This document shows, piece by piece, positions 33,438-35,865 of a stretch of 35,865 nucleotides of DNA. The notes below the pieces were generated by a model. The model was given only the letters and a program-made list of their open reading frames with translations. It searched no databases and had not been told where the DNA came from. The DNA is taken from assembly GCA_937997635.1 (NCBI GenBank), contig CALLFA010000025.1, forward strand, positions 1 through 35,865, in the 5' to 3' direction. A program made the translations under genes and the position numbers. This DNA is from an uncultured Saprospiraceae bacterium (GTDB taxonomy: Bacteria; Bacteroidota; Bacteroidia; Chitinophagales; Saprospiraceae). Every line of letters begins with the position of its first letter. The first letter of the stretch is position 1.

Positions 33438-34154
33438 CTAGGAATTGTCAGTGTGTAGCAATTGCATAATTCGTTCCGCTACAATTTTATGCCCTAGATC
33501 AGAAAAATGAGAACCATCTGGAAAATGCACACTACTCTTTAAGTCATCCAATGGCAAATAAACTGCGTGATGTTTTTTAGAAATATCATGAATGATTTTG
33601 TTGTAAATGATATATTTTGCTCTGCTCCCAGGAAGTATGCTCTCTACGCGATCATCGGCAGCGTTGATGCTAAGGGTAATGATTTTTGATTTATGGGCAC
33701 GTTGAATTTCAGTTATAATTTGGGTGTATATTTTTGCAAACTTATCCTGACTAATCCAGGTTCTTTTACCTCTCAATTTGACGAAAAAGCGACGATTCTT
33801 TTTGAAAAAAACATTGTGAAAATTTTGAAAAGCAAACTTCAATAGGCCATCTTTTTTACGGTTGATTATTTCCGCATACCAAAAGGGTATTTCTCTTGTG
33901 GAAGCATCACACACACCCAGGTTAATAATGAATACATCTGCATGTTCTTGAAGAATTGATGAATGTAATATGGCTTGAATGTCTGTGACAGTGGCTCTGC
34001 TAAAAGCTGTATTCTCCACTGTATTATGTCTGTGCGGATAACGTTCATTTAATGTTTGTTCAATGTATTGACCATAGTTTTTTGAGCCTTCGATTTGTGG
34101 ACGAATTCTGAACGCGATGGAGTTCCCTACTATAGTTATCTTAAACTTATCCAT
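33438..34154 (-). CDS. SGNH/GDSL-like hydrolase
   Basis: The 238-residue protein has an SGNH-hydrolase layout: block I 'IVGNSIAFR' (nucleophile S12, GNS instead of GDS), block III-like 'INLGVCD' in place of GxND, and block V 'DGSHFSDLGHKIV' with D213 and H216. A basic segment in the middle ('FFKKNRRFFVKLRGKRTW') is unusual. It probably removes or adds acyl groups on a surface glycan. ATG 34154 overlaps the upstream transferase gene by 8 bases; a TTG at 34157 is less likely. The family is inferred from motifs; no signal peptide is seen. Confidence 0.75.
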   Translation of the reverse strand: MDKFKITIVGNSIAFRIRPQIEGSKNYGQYIEQTLNERYPHRHNTVENTAFSRATVTDIQAILHSSILQEHADVFIINLGVCDASTREIPFWYAEIINRKKDGLLKFAFQNFHNVFFKKNRRFFVKLRGKRTWISQDKFAKIYTQIITEIQRAHKSKIITLSINAADDRVESILPGSRAKYIIYNKIIHDISKKHHAVYLPLDDLKSSVHFPDGSHFSDLGHKIVAERIMQLLHTDNS

Positions 34155-35340
34155 CAATGAGATCTTTTATTAGAGCAACCACGCGCCGAGTTGACTGTCC
34201 ATCCATATGCTTATAAAATGTTTTCTTTAATTGGTTTCTTTCCACACTAAACAAGTCTTTGCCTTCCGTAATTTCAGTTAAAGCAGTCAAAAATTCAACT
34301 TGATTGTCAGGTTTGTGGCCATGTGTTATCGCTTGGAAATCTGGATAAAACCCAATTTCATTATTGTATCGTTCATAATCATAACATAAAAACATCACGG
34401 GTTTATCCATTATTAAGTAGTCATAATAGATGGATGAATAATCCGTGATCAAAGCATCCGAAATTCTGCATAGTTGATTCACATTAGGACAGATATCATG
34501 AGTCAATAATTTAATAGATTCTGTATGTTCGATGCTTTTCCAAAAGTCACTATTCTCACGATGATTAAGGTCTACATGATGAGGACGCAGTATCAGACAA
34601 ACATTATAAAGGCCTAAAAATGAAATCAATCCATCCAGGTCATAGTCTTCGAATGGGAAAAATTGTGTCGGACCCCAAGGTCTCCAAGTTGGACAATATA
34701 AAATGACCTTAGTAAACTCGTGTAATTTAAATTCAGTTTTAAACTGCTTCAGATCAAAAGTTTTATCAAAAAACACATCGTTTCTGGGAAGGCCAGTAAG
34801 AGCAAATTTGTCAATTCCAATAGGCAGCAAACGATTTTGTTGATCTGCAGCAAATGTCGAAGGAGCAATCATATAGTTGCTCACTCTGATTTTTTGATGA
34901 GTTGATTGAATAGACTTTTTTGGTGCATCTTTAATGTCTAACCATCCTCGCCTCAATGGGATGCCGTGATGTAAATACACATGCTTTGGCCTCTTAATTA
35001 TGGGCACATACATCAACGCATCTTTTATCCCATGACTGGTTAGAAAAATGGGGGTTCTAAGACTTAACCAAATGCCTTTGACAGATCTACGAGCATATGC
35101 TTCTCCTCCTAACGCTTTTACTTGATCGATAACTTTTGGTGAATTAGCTAGCCATACAGGTCGAAGTTCTTTATGATGATCTAAGATGTATTGGTATACG
35201 ATGGCTGAGTTATCGGCAAATCTTTTACCTGCACTAGCTCCTAAGATGACCAATCCTTTTTGTTTTGGGATAATTATGGCCAACAATTTTAAGACCAACG
35301 AAACGGCATGCATAACCAAATCGCTAATGATCCTCTTCAT
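34147..35340 (-). CDS. CDP-glycerol:polyglycerophosphate glycerophosphotransferase family protein
   Basis: The 397-residue protein has a short N-terminal hydrophobic helix (about 9-25), then a TagB/TagF-like GT-B catalytic domain: 'FLTSHGIKDALMYVP', 'VYLHHGIPLRRG' (catalytic-type His), 'LTGLPRNDVFF', 'LYCPTWRPWG', 'LRPHHVD' and 'LITDYSSIYYDYL'. These motifs match the CDP-glycerol glycerophosphotransferase family, which adds glycerol-phosphate units to a lipid-linked or glycan acceptor. The adjacent cytidylyltransferase would make CDP-glycerol. Its ATG shares one base with the cytidylyltransferase stop (TAATG). In a Gram-negative Bacteroidota the product is likely a capsule or LPS modification rather than wall teichoic acid. 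Confidence 0.88.
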   Translation of the reverse strand: MKRIISDLVMHAVSLVLKLLAIIIPKQKGLVILGASAGKRFADNSAIVYQYILDHHKELRPVWLANSPKVIDQVKALGGEAYARRSVKGIWLSLRTPIFLTSHGIKDALMYVPIIKRPKHVYLHHGIPLRRGWLDIKDAPKKSIQSTHQKIRVSNYMIAPSTFAADQQNRLLPIGIDKFALTGLPRNDVFFDKTFDLKQFKTEFKLHEFTKVILYCPTWRPWGPTQFFPFEDYDLDGLISFLGLYNVCLILRPHHVDLNHRENSDFWKSIEHTESIKLLTHDICPNVNQLCRISDALITDYSSIYYDYLIMDKPVMFLCYDYERYNNEIGFYPDFQAITHGHKPDNQVEFLTALTEITEGKDLFSVERNQLKKTFYKHMDGQSTRRVVALIKDLIDG

Positions 35341-35780
35341 TAATCGTTTGGTTTTGACAAAGATTCTCGTTCTTTCAATAAAATCTCATTGATGAGTGTG
35401 GATGACGTTCCTTTGGTATAGGGAAAGTATACAATTTTTACACCTACTGCATTGAATTCTTCTTCATATTTTTCCCACTTCGGATGTGCATACCAGTCGT
35501 CACCGACGAAGATGACATCAAATTTCAATTTTTGCCACATTTCCATCTTATCCATGGATTGTTGAGCTACTGTGGCATCCACATATTGGATACTTCTCAC
35601 GATTTCTAAGCGTTCGGCAAATGGGATAACTGCTCTTTTATTCTTGTATGCAACTAATTCATCTGTGGTAACACCAACGATAAGTTTATCGCATAGACCT
35701 TTGGCGTTTTTCAATAGGTTTAAATGTCCTATATGGAATAAATCAAAAACGCCCGTTGTGTATCCTGTGATCATATACAT
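35340..35780 (-). CDS. Glycerol-3-phosphate cytidylyltransferase (TagD-like)
   Basis: The 146-residue protein has a nucleotidyltransferase fold: 'TTGVFDLFHIGHLNLL' with the HxGH motif (H16-H19), 'LIVGVTTDELVAYKNKR', 'VPFAERLEIV'-like segment and the C-terminal 'YTKGTSSTLI'. Size and motifs fit TagD-type CTP:glycerol-3-phosphate cytidylyltransferases, which make CDP-glycerol; a related ethanolamine or choline substrate cannot be excluded. ATG 35780 and ATG 35774 are both possible starts. It is the first visible gene of the leftward cluster; about 85 bases of upstream sequence remain in the window. Confidence 0.85.
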   Translation of the reverse strand: MYMITGYTTGVFDLFHIGHLNLLKNAKGLCDKLIVGVTTDELVAYKNKRAVIPFAERLEIVRSIQYVDATVAQQSMDKMEMWQKLKFDVIFVGDDWYAHPKWEKYEEEFNAVGVKIVYFPYTKGTSSTLINEILLKERESLSKPND

Positions 35781-35865
35781 ATTTATCGGTGTAAAATAGG
35801 ACTATGATATCAATGAGCCTCGATTTTGGCAAACAAAACTTCAATTGAGTAAAACAAAACAAGTC
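35781..35865. other. Right-edge sequence upstream of the cytidylyltransferase
   Basis: The last 85 bases precede the leftward cytidylyltransferase. I see no complete gene and no clear TAnnTTTG box, so any promoter is not recognisable here. Confidence 0.3.

Overview
The window is about 36 kb of AT-rich DNA that looks like a chromosome segment from a Bacteroidota bacterium, probably a free-living aerobic or marine member of the Saprospiria/Cytophagia type. The evidence is a type IX secretion type-A C-terminal tail, FG-GAP/ASPIC and plant-type leucine-rich secreted proteins, a LytS/LytTR two-component pair, Bacteroidota-style -7 boxes (TAnnTTTG), almost no Shine-Dalgarno sequences and several TTG/GTG starts. 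I see no rRNA, tRNA, phage, integrase or CRISPR array. The lineage below phylum level is inference.

Layout, left: a 5'-truncated outer-membrane barrel gene; a secreted unknown; a LytS-type sensor kinase broken by one in-frame amber codon and followed directly by its LytTR regulator; a large secreted PQQ-type sugar dehydrogenase with PKD and T9SS domains; a DUF1801 protein; a secreted leucine-rich-repeat protein; and a pair made of a CxxC secreted protein and a lipoprotein. A leftward set follows (aromatic amino acid permease, metallophosphoesterase, endonuclease/exonuclease/phosphatase protein).

Middle: a fumarylacetoacetase-family hydrolase, an intergenic region full of repeats, an FKBP lipoprotein and a GNAT enzyme closed by a strong bidirectional hairpin, a DUF6503-like protein, a class V aminotransferase, a cytoplasmic GH43 xylosidase coupled to a sugar MFS transporter, a glycerophosphodiesterase lipoprotein followed by a small inverted-repeat element, a secreted unknown overlapping a DinB protein, a nitrilase and two thioredoxin-fold proteins.

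Right: a disulfide oxidoreductase lacking the usual C-terminal acid/base pair, flanked on both sides by seven-base-periodic sequence islands; a secreted FG-GAP/ASPIC protein; a three-gene 2-oxoacid:ferredoxin oxidoreductase module (GltD-like flavoprotein with ferredoxin domains, KorA, KorB); and a tightly packed cytidylyltransferase, glycerophosphotransferase and SGNH-hydrolase cluster that runs off the right edge and suggests a glycerol-phosphate-decorated surface polymer.

The most unusual items are the amber-split kinase with a degraded ATP-binding glycine motif, a tandem-dimer repeat present at two loci in opposite orientations, the heptad-periodic islands, a roughly 115-bp MITE-like element at the stop codon of the glycerophosphodiesterase, and a C-terminal domain ending in Cys-Asn that is shared by two otherwise unrelated secreted proteins.
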